A DNA stretch of 18,510 nt, from NCBI GenBank assembly GCA_016873575.1, contig VGWY01000023.1:1-18510 (forward strand). The letters run 5' to 3'. Position numbers and translations under genes: made by a program. The notes beneath the pieces were generated by a model, which was given only the letters and a program-made list of their open reading frames with translations, had not been told where the DNA came from and made no database searches. The DNA comes from Nitrospira sp. (GTDB taxonomy: Bacteria > Nitrospirota > Thermodesulfovibrionia > Thermodesulfovibrionales > SM23-35). The first letter of the stretch is position 1; every line of letters begins with the position of its first letter. Shown piece after piece: positions 1 through 6,864 of this stretch.

Positions 1-133
1 TTATCTTCTATGTCAAGCTAATAATAAAATAACGTGGCACTACATTTTAGGGGTATTTTCAAATTCCGTTTTCGTAGAATGGCTTAAATACTGGGTTTTA
101 CTTTTCTTATGAGGCGTTTTTAGCCCTTAACTG
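1..133. other. non-coding left edge, possible old insertion junction
   Basis: No plausible coding frame is seen on either strand. The stretch ends abruptly where the aminotransferase frame enters in mid-protein near 134-140, so it looks like foreign sequence joined to a broken gene, perhaps an insertion-sequence end. No inverted repeat or target duplication can be shown from this side, so the IS idea is inference only. Confidence 0.3.
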
Positions 134-835
134 TTGAAGATGGGTCTTAGTGCAACTAAGGTATTTACAACAGGAGAAGGAGGACTTTTTGTCACCAATA
201 AAGCCAAAATTGCAGAAAAGGTCATGGAATTAAGAAATTATGGCCTCAATAATTCTCTTCCCCACTATGATTGTGAAGATTTGGGGTTGAACGGCAAAAT
301 GACTGAGTTAGGTGCTGTAATCGGGCTAAAAAATTTGGAGACGATAGATCAAATGATTTTAAGGAGAAACGAAGTGTCCGAGTTGTATAAAAGGAATTTA
401 AAGAAAATACCAGGAATAATATTTCAAGAAATAACCGCTAATAGTAAATGTACTTTTAAAGATTTTCCCATTTTAATTGATGAAAAGTTCTTTGGACTTA
501 ATCGAGATGAACTATCAATAGCTTTAGATAAGGAAAAAGTTGAGACTAAAAAATATTTTTATCTTCCTATTCATAAAATGAAGGTATACTCAAATTATGA
601 GAACAAATATAGAGGTTTTCTCCCTCATACAGAATTTGTTTCCCAAAATATTTTATGTTTACCTATATACTCTCATATGCCCAGCGAAGTGGTCGAAAAA
701 ATTTGCTTTGCAATTGAAAGAATACATCAGCATTCTCAAGAGATCAAAAAATGTATCAAGGATTTCTTCAACAATAATGATGATATGAGCCTGAATATTT
801 TAGAGCAGAAGTCTCACCTGGTACCAATCCAATAA
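134..835 (+). pseudogene. 5'-truncated DegT/DnrJ/EryC1/StrS aminotransferase
   Basis: C-terminal part (233 codons) of a PLP-dependent sugar aminotransferase of the DegT/DnrJ/EryC1/StrS family, which makes amino sugars for surface polysaccharides. The frame begins at the active site: SATK (fragment residues 6-9, the Lys that would bind PLP) followed by GEGG (14-17), then the family-typical stretch around MTELGAVIGL. Full-length members are about 370-400 residues, so roughly 150-180 N-terminal residues are missing, and the sequence before 134 does not supply them in any frame. The apparent start is TTG at 134 or ATG at 140, with no convincing ribosome binding site; it is probably just where the frame opens after the break. 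The 3' end runs about 68 bp into the convergent yvcK gene, so the last residues may not be native. Confident of the family; non-functional is the likely state. Confidence 0.8.
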
Positions 836-1769
836 TTACTTCTGCAATCCTTTCAGGGTTGTGGCGGATTAGAAGCTGTTTGTTCATCACATTGGCTTCA
901 ACAACTTTTTTTACTCCAAATGAATAAAGTTCATCAACATTATATGAAATGGGAAAAGATTTTTCATTTGCATATTCTCTTAATGCTTTGATTGACGGCT
1001 TGCTATTATTAACAATTATATAATTAATAGAACTTCTCCCGAGATAATGCGTTATAGCCTTTAAGTGGTCAGAAGCAGAGTAGCCATGTGTTTCTCCATA
1101 CTTCGTCATAAGATTGCAAACGTATATCTTTTTTGCCTCCGATTTGCAAATAGCTTTAGGAATTCCAGCAACCAAAAAGTTGGGAATAATACTCGTGTAA
1201 AGATCGCCAGGCCCGATAATGATTGCATCAGCTTTCAATATAGCTTCTACTGCATCAGGATAAGCTTTTGCTTTAGGATTTAGAAAAACACGTTTTATTT
1301 GTAATTCTGGATTATGCTTTGGGATATCAATATTTGTTTCACCTCTCACAATAGATCCATCTTCAAGCTCAGCACAAAGGTCGACCTTATCCAAAGTCAC
1401 AGGTAAGACTTTACCCTTAATCTTAAGTATCTTCCCTGTCTCCTTAATTGCCTGTTCATTACTCCCTATAATTTCGGATAAAGCAGTCAAAAAAATATTC
1501 CCAAAATTCTTTCCTTTCAGCGAACCCTTAGAAAATCTGTATTGAAACAATTTCTTAATAAGCTCTGTTTCTTCTGAAAGGGCAATCAGACATCTTCTGA
1601 TATCCCCTGGAGGTAGGACTCCATATTCATCCCTCAACCTGCCGGTATCCCCGCCGCTATCCATCATGGATACTATAGCGGTAAGACTATATTGATCGGT
1701 ATAAGCTTTTAGTCCTCTTAGGATAGTATAACTGCCTGTCCCCCCTCCGATGATTACAAGATTCTTCAT
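768..1769 (-). CDS. yvcK: YvcK-family gluconeogenesis factor (CofD-like)
   Basis: Intact YvcK protein, about 333 residues, a CofD-related cytosolic nucleotide-sugar-binding protein known in other bacteria to affect carbon-source use and cell shape or cell-wall synthesis. From the ATG at 1769 it opens MKNLVIIGGGTGSYTILRGL, the usual nucleotide-binding start. Further family motifs follow: SGGDTGRLRDEYG, LPPGDIRRC, NFGNIFLTAL, GPGDLYTSIIPN, and the CNLMTKYGETHGY stretch. The frame stays open upstream to 1853, but the extra 28 residues match nothing in the family, so 1769 was chosen; an AGGAGG lies about 20 nt upstream, rather far. The tail after residue ~315 (ETSALKYSG onward) looks atypical and overlaps the broken aminotransferase. 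It is flanked on both sides by gene fragments, so its normal partners are gone. Family is certain; exact start moderately so. Confidence 0.88.
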   Translation of the reverse strand: MKNLVIIGGGTGSYTILRGLKAYTDQYSLTAIVSMMDSGGDTGRLRDEYGVLPPGDIRRCLIALSEETELIKKLFQYRFSKGSLKGKNFGNIFLTALSEIIGSNEQAIKETGKILKIKGKVLPVTLDKVDLCAELEDGSIVRGETNIDIPKHNPELQIKRVFLNPKAKAYPDAVEAILKADAIIIGPGDLYTSIIPNFLVAGIPKAICKSEAKKIYVCNLMTKYGETHGYSASDHLKAITHYLGRSSINYIIVNNSKPSIKALREYANEKSFPISYNVDELYSFGVKKVVEANVMNKQLLIRHNPERIAEVIIGLVPGETSALKYSGSYHHYC

Positions 1770-1837
1770 AAATTCATTGATTTGTTGAACGCCTCCTATG
1801 AAATTATATTTGATTTCAGCTTCTTTTAAAAGAAGAA

Positions 1838-2110
1838 TTGTTAACCTCAACACCAGAGATACGATTCGAATGTCCAGATGATAAAAAATTCAAGATAGTC
1901 GAGAGGGCAAAGGAGGTGTTCAGGGACTACCCACTCTATGACATTGATGGTATTCGGATAACCTTTGATAAAGGATGGGGGCTCATCAGGGCCTCAAACA
2001 CCCAGCCGGCTCTTGTGCTCAGGTTTGAGGCAAACGATGAAGCTTCTCTGCAAGAAATAAAGGAATTTGTTGAAGGGAAACTTAATACCGTAATAAGGGA
2101 GTTTGATTAG
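1838..2110 (+). pseudogene. C-terminal fragment of phosphomannomutase/phosphoglucomutase
   Basis: Only the last ~85 codons of an alpha-D-phosphohexomutase remain. The fragment holds the STPEIRFECPDD entry to domain 4 and the phosphate-binding loop RASNTQP (residues 51-57) followed by ALVLRFEA, which together are diagnostic of the PMM/PGM family (enzymes of about 450 residues interconverting hexose 1- and 6-phosphates). Domains 1-3 with the phosphoserine and metal site are absent. The frame opens at a TTG without a ribosome binding site, and an in-frame stop lies at 1811-1813. It sits head-to-head with yvcK and its stop overlaps the stop of the MerR gene by 3 bp. With the aminotransferase fragment it points to a lost or rearranged polysaccharide locus. 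Confidence 0.8.
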
Positions 2111-2529
2111 GTCTTCTTTACCTTTTTGGATAAAAAGACAACACACTCATCACAAGGCTTGCCTGCTCCCATCTGGCATCTCATCATGTTCAGCTCCCAG
2201 CAGGGCTTTGTCTTGTCAATAAATGCTGAGCACTTTACCTTTGTTTCCTCTGAGCATTCTGTTATCTCCCAGCAAGGGGCATAATCAAAGAGCTTTTTTA
2301 TCCCTTCAATGCTTATCTTTTTTTTATGAATGATATCTCTTAAGCACCGAAGCCATTTTATATCATTCTCTGAATAAAACCTGTTTTTGTTCCTCCTGGC
2401 AGGCTTTATCAATCCACGTTTTTCATAGAGCCGGAGCGTCTGGTCTGATGTCCCTATAAGCTCTGCTACTATTCCTATGGTATAGAGGGGGATGTTCCTT
2501 CGCTCTTCTTCTGTAAATTCCTTTTTCAC
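2107..2529 (-). CDS. MerR-family transcriptional regulator with Cys-rich tail
   Basis: 140 residues. The N-terminal MerR-type winged helix-turn-helix spans about residues 14-75 (YTIGIVAELIGTSDQTLRLYEKRGLI, then the NRFYSENDIKWL wing). Instead of the usual long coiled coil and effector domain it has a compact tail of eight cysteines (62, 86, 92, 100, 110, 118, 126, 129) in CW...C...C...CW...C...CxxC order. This resembles the 'CW' Cys clusters seen in regulators of sulfate-reducer and Nitrospirota-type genomes and could bind a metal, a cluster or a redox signal; that role is inference. GTG at 2529 is the start: AAAAGGAA lies 5-7 nt before it. It follows a Cys-rich small gene on the same strand, suggesting metal or redox control. 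A long-spacer promoter of the type MerR proteins act on lies just upstream, so autoregulation is likely. Confidence 0.85.
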   Translation of the reverse strand: MKKEFTEEERRNIPLYTIGIVAELIGTSDQTLRLYEKRGLIKPARRNKNRFYSENDIKWLRCLRDIIHKKKISIEGIKKLFDYAPCWEITECSEETKVKCSAFIDKTKPCWELNMMRCQMGAGKPCDECVVFLSKKVKKT

Positions 2530-2547
2530 TTTTTCCTTTTCTAAATT

Positions 2548-2578
2548 ATTTTACTATAGAAGCTCTAATAAAAGTCAA
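2548..2578 (-). promoter_or_regulatory. MerR-type long-spacer promoter
   Basis: On the minus strand a -35 box TTGACT (2578-2573) and a -10 box TAAAAT (2553-2548) are separated by 19 bp. This is the over-long spacing typical of promoters that MerR-family activators untwist. The spacer contains the imperfect dyad TAGAGCTTCTA. It ends about 19 bp before the GTG of the MerR gene, so it would drive and be sensed by that gene itself. Seen in sequence; function inferred. Confidence 0.5.
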
Positions 2579-2664
2579 ATTTCGCTGAAAATAGGTAGGC
2601 CGACGGATTGCCTAATCGAGATCTTCGAGCCCTGACAAATTCTCTTTTTAGCGAGGATTACTGG

Positions 2665-2916
2665 CTAATATTCTTTTAATTTCTCTAACTCCTTCCCACA
2701 AGCACATCTGCCTGGAGTACTGGATATTACATTGCAGCACTCGCATACATATTTTCCCGTCAGGTCTACTGTTTTTATGGGGTTTTTACAAGTGCATTTT
2801 GTTGGGTCTTGAGAATCGAGTTTGCATAAACAGTCTGGGCCACAGCTACAGAAGTAACCTTTATTCCCCTTAATTTTTAATTGGCACCTCAGATTTACCC
2901 CTGTTAAGTTGACCAC
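2665..2916 (-). CDS. small Cys-rich metallothionein-like protein
   Basis: About 83 residues with 12 cysteines, mostly in pairs: CSC, DCLC, KCTC, VCECC, RCAC. This is the look of a small metal-binding (metallothionein-like or zinc-ribbon-like) cytosolic protein. I do not recognise a named family, so no function is assigned. The start is uncertain: GTG at 2916 gives the longest form but has only a weak A-rich upstream stretch, and a shorter form beginning just before GYFCSCG is possible. It precedes the Cys-rich MerR gene on the same strand (135 bp apart), so the pair may be a metal or redox sensor with its sequestering protein. Confidence 0.55.
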   Translation of the reverse strand: MVNLTGVNLRCQLKIKGNKGYFCSCGPDCLCKLDSQDPTKCTCKNPIKTVDLTGKYVCECCNVISSTPGRCACGKELEKLKEY

Positions 2917-2951
2917 TTGTTTCTTTGATAGAAAAGTAATATATTAGTTCC

Positions 2952-2990
2952 GTCATTCCTGCCCCGTATCAAGTACGGGGCAGGAATGAC
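2952..2990. repeat. perfect 17-bp-arm palindrome (REP-like)
   Basis: A 39-bp inverted repeat: arms of 17 nt (starting GTCATTCCTGCC) with a 5-nt TCAAG loop. It is a strong hairpin in either direction and resembles the dispersed GTCATTCC...GGAATGAC repeats common between genes of many environmental genomes. A related, shorter hairpin lies at 18264-18286. It has no U-tract on either side, so it is not called a terminator. Confidence 0.75.
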
Positions 2991-3018
2991 ACAATAAAAA
3001 GAAATCACTTACCTAACA

Positions 3019-3059
3019 ATATGTGCACAAATGATTTCCCATATGTGCACAAATGATTT
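3019..3059. promoter_or_regulatory. tandem TGTGCACA operator-like repeats upstream of the protease gene
   Basis: Two identical 19-nt copies (3019-3037 and 3041-3059), each containing the palindrome TGTGCACA in the context ATATGTGCACAAATGATTT. The period is 22 bp, i.e. two helical turns, which would put two dimers on the same face of DNA. They end 63 bp before the protease ATG, in the promoter zone, so a regulator binding site is the simplest reading. Confidence 0.5.
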
Positions 3060-3122
3060 TTACGTAACAGGGATGTAATAAAATATAAAATTAAAAATAA
3101 GATTCAAAAACAGGGGGCAAGA

Positions 3123-4592
3123 ATGTTTTCAAAAATAAAAGTAATTTACTCGATTTCAACTTTAATCAAAACATGGCTCATATTAGGGCTACTCTTTTCA
3201 TTTTATTTCGGGGCATGGTCATACACATATGCCAGTGATTCAAATATATCCAGGCAATCAATGGATATTCTCACCAGGACCGGCCAGGCAATGGCAGAGA
3301 TTGCAGAAGCAGTAAACCCTACCATAGTCAATATATCAACCACACGGACAATAAAGATACATGAAAGGTCAGACCCATTCTTTGATGACCCATTTTTCAG
3401 GAGATTCTTCGGAGACCAATTCAGACAATTCAAAATGCCGAAGGAGCATAAAACCGCAAGCCTCGGTTCAGGTGTCATCGTCTCTTCTGGCGGTTACATT
3501 TTGACAAACTACCATGTTATTAAGGATGCTGATGAGATAAAAGTCCTTCTTTCAGATAAACGCGAGTTTAAAGGAAAAATAGTTGGCACTGACCCTAAAA
3601 CAGAAATTGCCGTAATAAAGATAGAAGCAACAAATCTTCCAACTATCACATGGGGCGATTCAAACAAGTTAAAGGTTGGAGAGGTTGTTCTTGCAATAGG
3701 CAATCCCTATGGCCTAAATCAGACAGTTACTATGGGGATAGTAAGTGCCGTGGGGAGAGCTAATGTAGGTATTGCAGAGTATGAAGATTTTATTCAGACA
3801 GATGCAGCAATTAATCCTGGGAACTCTGGTGGAGCACTGGTCAATGTAAGAGGCGAGCTTATCGGCATTAATACTGCCATATTCAGCACAAGCGGTGGGT
3901 ATCAGGGTATTGGTCTTGCCATACCGAGTAACATGGCTAAAGATGTAATGGATAGTCTGATTAGCAAGGGGAAGGTCATAAGGGGATGGTTTGGTGTATC
4001 AGTGCAGGGCATAACACAAGAACTTGCTAAGCAATTCAATCTACAGGAAGAAAAAGGTGCACTTGTTGGAGATGTTGTTGAGGACAGCCCTGCTGAAAAG
4101 GCAGGCATACAGAGGGGTGATGTAATTATAGAGTTTGAAGGCAAAAGGGTTGACGAACCGTACCAGTTAAGAAATATGGTTGCAAATACCGCACCGGGGA
4201 AAGAGGTTGAACTGAAAATTATCAGGGAAAATAATACAAAGACAATAAAGGTTACCATCGGTGAGTTACCCGCAGAGATGCAAAAATCTTCAAGGGGTGA
4301 ATATAACAATCTCCTGAAGGGAGTCGTTGTACAAAATCTGACACCGGAACTGTTTAACCAGATGAATCTTCCAAAAAGATTGAAGGGAGTTATTATCTCA
4401 GATATTGATGAAGATAGCCCTGCTGCAAACGATCTGATGAGAGGAGATATAATTCAAGAGATAAATAAGAAGAGAATAACAAACGTGAAAGATTATGAAA
4501 ATGTTTTATCAAAGTTAAAGCCTAATGAGGACATTTTGCTTGTTGTTTTTAGAAACGGATCATCAATCTATATAACGTTATCAGGCAAATAG
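3123..4592 (+). CDS. HtrA/Deg (Do-family) periplasmic serine protease, two PDZ domains
   Basis: 489 residues, the normal length for a Deg protease that degrades or refolds damaged envelope proteins. Order: N-terminal signal/anchor (hydrophobic 16-32, YASD near 36-39 a possible cleavage area), trypsin-like domain ~110-280, PDZ1 ~284-380, PDZ2 ~392-488. The His of TNYHV (131) and Ser of GNSGG (235, oxyanion loop 233-237) are present. The position normally held by the catalytic Asp (SDIAL or TDIAV in relatives) is Glu161, codon GAA, in PKTEIAVIKI; Asp157 is the usual neighbouring Asp. ATG at 3123 is preceded by AGGGGG at a good distance. Two operator-like repeats lie upstream; no partner gene follows on the strand. 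The Asp-to-Glu change could weaken proteolysis and leave a chaperone-like role, but that is untested. Confidence 0.93.
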   Translation: MFSKIKVIYSISTLIKTWLILGLLFSFYFGAWSYTYASDSNISRQSMDILTRTGQAMAEIAEAVNPTIVNISTTRTIKIHERSDPFFDDPFFRRFFGDQFRQFKMPKEHKTASLGSGVIVSSGGYILTNYHVIKDADEIKVLLSDKREFKGKIVGTDPKTEIAVIKIEATNLPTITWGDSNKLKVGEVVLAIGNPYGLNQTVTMGIVSAVGRANVGIAEYEDFIQTDAAINPGNSGGALVNVRGELIGINTAIFSTSGGYQGIGLAIPSNMAKDVMDSLISKGKVIRGWFGVSVQGITQELAKQFNLQEEKGALVGDVVEDSPAEKAGIQRGDVIIEFEGKRVDEPYQLRNMVANTAPGKEVELKIIRENNTKTIKVTIGELPAEMQKSSRGEYNNLLKGVVVQNLTPELFNQMNLPKRLKGVIISDIDEDSPAANDLMRGDIIQEINKKRITNVKDYENVLSKLKPNEDILLVVFRNGSSIYITLSGK

Positions 4593-4625
4593 AACCTAAC
4601 CTATCTTTCGCATTCTACACTACTT

Positions 4626-4715
4626 CCCTCCCCCATCAAGGGGGAGGGTAAGGGTGGGGGTGATTTCTATCTTTATTTTCACCCTCCCCTTTATCCCCTC
4701 CCATTAAGGGAGGGG
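4626..4715. repeat. two GC-rich CCCTCCCC/GGGGAGGG hairpin repeats
   Basis: First hairpin: arms CCCTCCCCC (4626-4634) and GGGGGAGGG (4640-4648), loop ATCAA. Second: arms CCCCTCCC (4695-4702) and GGGAGGGG (4708-4715), loop ATTAA. The same unit recurs inside the dehydrogenase gene near 7530-7550. Lying 34 bp after the protease stop, the first could slow transcription, but no U-tract follows, so I call them dispersed repeats, not terminators. Confidence 0.65.
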
Positions 4716-4775
4716 CGCCAAATTTAGATACCCTGCTGTCTTGCCGCAGGATGATTCATTTGATAATTGTTTATT

Positions 4776-4961
4776 GAGGCTCTTGCAAAAGTCCCTTTTT
4801 GTCACCCTGAACTTGTCGTAGCGACTCTCAGCGAAGTCGGTACGACTCGATTCCGAGACTCGCATCGAGTTTCAGGGTCTCATAACCTATTGATTTTATT
4901 AAATGCTGAAATAAATTCAGCATGACATATAGCACTCTTTTATGACTTTTGCAAGAGCCTC
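4776..4961. mobile_element. 186-bp MITE-like element with 18-bp inverted ends
   Basis: Perfect 18-bp terminal inverted repeats, GAGGCTCTTGCAAAAGTC at 4776-4793 and its complement at 4944-4961, flanked on both sides by TATT (4772-4775 and 4962-4965), a likely 4-bp target duplication. No coding capacity. Inside are a CACCCTGAA...TTTCAGGGT repeat pair (~4803-4880) and a small hairpin ATGCTGAA/TTCAGCAT at about 4903-4923, so it looks like a mobile unit carrying other dispersed repeats. It lies only 6 bp past the larC stop. The ends resemble those of IS5-type elements by memory; the parent transposase is not in the window. Confidence 0.75.
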
Positions 4962-4967
4962 TATTGA

Positions 4968-6206
4968 TTAAAATTTTATCCTCCTCATAACCTCGATAAG
5001 AGGTATATTGAGCTTCTTTGCTATTCTTTTACAATCCTCATATTCAGGGCATGCCTTGAGAATCTCATTTCCAAGCCTTGAGAATTTTACCCTTACTTTC
5101 CCAAATTCTGTATCTATTGTTTTAATCTCGCGATGAAGAACCTTCCTTCTGGTCTCATGAAACCTTAATCCTATTGTGCTCGTCTCTTTAAGAACGATCT
5201 TTATTAAATCTTCTTTCCTATCGTCATTGCAAAGTAACGACAGCTTAATCCCTGGCCTTCCCTTTTTCATGAAGATATTCGTCAGATAAACATCAAGGGC
5301 ACCAGCCTTAAAGAGCTTTTCCATCACATATTCATATAGCTGAGGATCCATATCATCAATATTCGTCTCAATGATAGTAACCTTTTCTTTTAAAAATCCC
5401 TCCTTGTCCCCTTTTAAATCCCCCTCAGTCCCACTTTTCCAAAAGGGGGTATGGGGGGATTCGAGGGGATTTCCTATAAATAATCTCAATATATTGGGCC
5501 TGTTTTTAAAATCCTTACTGCCTGCCCCGATACCTATCTTTTCAATATTCACTGGAGGAACACTCCCAAATCCTGGTGAAAGTCCTTTGAGGATTGCTGC
5601 ACCTGTAGGGGTAGTCAATTCAAACGGGATATCTGTTGAATATACAGGGAGTCCCTTCAGGATTTCGGCTGTTGCAGGCGCAGGGACAGGTAAAATACCA
5701 TGCTCTGTCTTAACAGAACCACTACCAAGATTTATAGGTGATGAGTAAACTTTTTCTATTCCAAGAATATCAAGACCAATTATTGTCCCAAAAATATCAA
5801 CAAGGCAATCAATAGCACCCAGTTCATGGAGATGAACCTTATTGAATGCCTCACCATGAACCTTTGCTTCAGCCTCGAAAATTATCTTGAAGATTTTAAG
5901 CCCTTTCTGTTTTATATCGGGAGAAAGTGAGGATTTTTGAATTATCTCCTCTATATCCTCCCATCTGCTGATTGCTGATTGCTGATTGCTGATTGCTGGT
6001 TTCTGTATAACATCTAATTTCGTTGATGAAAACCCAGCCCTTTTTACCTTTTTTGCGCTTAACGTATACCCCTCTACAGGAATTTTGCTAAGTTCCTTCC
6101 CCAGTCTCTTAATCGGTACCCCTGCATCAACAGTTGCGCCGAGGCACATATCACCACTTATTCCGGAAGAACAATCAAGATAGGCTATTTTCAAGTCAGT
6201 CTTCAC
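4968..6206 (-). CDS. larC: LarC, nickel-insertion enzyme for the nickel-pincer (NPN) cofactor
   Basis: 412 residues. LarC inserts nickel into the pyridinium bis-thiocarboxylate precursor to make the cofactor of lactate racemase and related enzymes. Family marks: YLDCSSGISGDMCLGA (9-24), VHLHELGAIDCLVDI (124-138), LTTPTGAAIL (198-207), then the C-terminal half starting VTIIETNIDDMDPQ (276-289) with FMKKGRPG (312-319). In lactobacilli the halves are joined by a ribosomal frameshift; here they share one frame. Residues ~246-273, exactly between the halves, are a translated dispersed repeat, and residues ~70-80 (AISNQQSAIS) come from a GCTGATT tandem repeat. Start GTG at 6206 overlaps the MoaE-like stop in GTGA, with GAGGAA upstream, so the two are translationally coupled. 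No larB, larE or larA in view. Confidence 0.92.
   Translation of the reverse strand: MKTDLKIAYLDCSSGISGDMCLGATVDAGVPIKRLGKELSKIPVEGYTLSAKKVKRAGFSSTKLDVIQKPAISNQQSAISRWEDIEEIIQKSSLSPDIKQKGLKIFKIIFEAEAKVHGEAFNKVHLHELGAIDCLVDIFGTIIGLDILGIEKVYSSPINLGSGSVKTEHGILPVPAPATAEILKGLPVYSTDIPFELTTPTGAAILKGLSPGFGSVPPVNIEKIGIGAGSKDFKNRPNILRLFIGNPLESPHTPFWKSGTEGDLKGDKEGFLKEKVTIIETNIDDMDPQLYEYVMEKLFKAGALDVYLTNIFMKKGRPGIKLSLLCNDDRKEDLIKIVLKETSTIGLRFHETRRKVLHREIKTIDTEFGKVRVKFSRLGNEILKACPEYEDCKRIAKKLNIPLIEVMRRIKF
5388..5475. repeat. dispersed palindromic repeat inserted in frame in larC
   Basis: A G-run/C-run imperfect palindrome centred on TTTTCCAAAAGGGGG, of the same family as 7651-7730 (inside the dehydrogenase) and 18329-18376 (intergenic). 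Translated on the minus strand it gives a Pro/Gly/Lys-rich linker containing PHTPFWKSG and EGDLKGDKEG, unlike LarC proteins. Confidence 0.7.
5967..5998. repeat. GCTGATT heptamer tandem repeat inside larC
   Basis: Four back-to-back GCTGATT units plus a partial fifth. Period 7 is not a multiple of 3, so single-copy changes would shift the larC frame. It encodes AISNQQSAIS at the site where many LarC proteins have a variable, often His-rich, loop. Confidence 0.8.
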
Positions 6207-6553
6207 AATAATTCCTCTTCTTTTACGACTTCATTTTTTATCCTTGACACTAATTCTTCGAGAACAGGTATAACGATAGTCCTGAACCTTCCCGCAACCA
6301 ATGCATACATAATGTCATCACCAACATTGAGTTTGCCTTCATTTATCCACGCCTTAATCGCAACAATGCCTTCTCTTTTGCTCAGGTCATTTATTAAGAG
6401 ATTTAGTTTCCCCTTATCATAAGAAAGACGCATGCCCTTTACACTCTTTCCATCCTTAGAGGTGGCTCTTACCATTCCATTATGTGCGAGGATCATACCG
6501 AGGTCTTTGAAATCTGCTTTGCTTTTAATCTCTGTTATCCACTTTTCAATCAT
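6203..6553 (-). CDS. moaE: MoaE-like molybdopterin synthase large-subunit homologue
   Basis: About 116 residues. It resembles the short MoaE-type proteins annotated in sulfate- and metal-reducer genomes: LGMILAHNGMVRATS, then KAWINEGKLNVGDDIMYALVAGRFR near the C-terminal third. MoaE is the catalytic subunit that puts sulfur into precursor Z to form molybdopterin. A frame runs upstream to a TTG at 6568, but AAGGAG sits 6 nt before the ATG at 6553, so that is the start. Its TGA overlaps the larC GTG by 4 bp. Coupling a molybdopterin-type protein to a nickel-cofactor enzyme hints at shared handling of sulfur- or nucleotide-linked cofactors, but that is inference. Divergent from the small membrane gene at 6613. 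Confidence 0.62.
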   Translation of the reverse strand: MIEKWITEIKSKADFKDLGMILAHNGMVRATSKDGKSVKGMRLSYDKGKLNLLINDLSKREGIVAIKAWINEGKLNVGDDIMYALVAGRFRTIVIPVLEELVSRIKNEVVKEEELL

Positions 6554-6612
6554 AAAAATCTCCTTCAATTCATTTATTTGACTTCAATAACATCTCTAAG
6601 TTATTTTTAACT

Positions 6613-6861
6613 ATGGATTTTCAGTATACATTCAATGCTATTTTTATTGTTTCTACCTTCACTCTCCTGCTTAATCTTCCATTAGGTTATGCAAGGGTGA
6701 GAACTAAAAGATATTCTCTTCGATGGTTTTTATGCATTCATGTACCTATACCATTTATATTTATTGCAAGGACATTATCCAACCTTGACATAAAATATAT
6801 ACCAATCTTTATATTTGTAGCAATCATTGGCCAGTTTTTTGGCGGTAAACTGGAGTTTTAG
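6613..6861 (+). CDS. small integral membrane protein, unknown function
   Basis: 82 residues with three hydrophobic stretches (about 6-24, 38-54, 60-77) separated by a basic patch RVRTKRYSLRW, so the short loop after the first helix is probably cytoplasmic. It resembles conserved hypothetical membrane proteins of this size, but I recognise no named family. ATG at 6613 lacks a clear ribosome binding site. The stop is 3 nt before the dehydrogenase GTG, so the two are almost certainly one operon. Confidence 0.65.
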   Translation: MDFQYTFNAIFIVSTFTLLLNLPLGYARVRTKRYSLRWFLCIHVPIPFIFIARTLSNLDIKYIPIFIFVAIIGQFFGGKLEF

Positions 6862-6864
6862 ATA

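Noticed and set aside
3019..3059. CRISPR-like array
   Set aside because: Only two units with a 3-nt gap and no Cas genes; an operator fits better.
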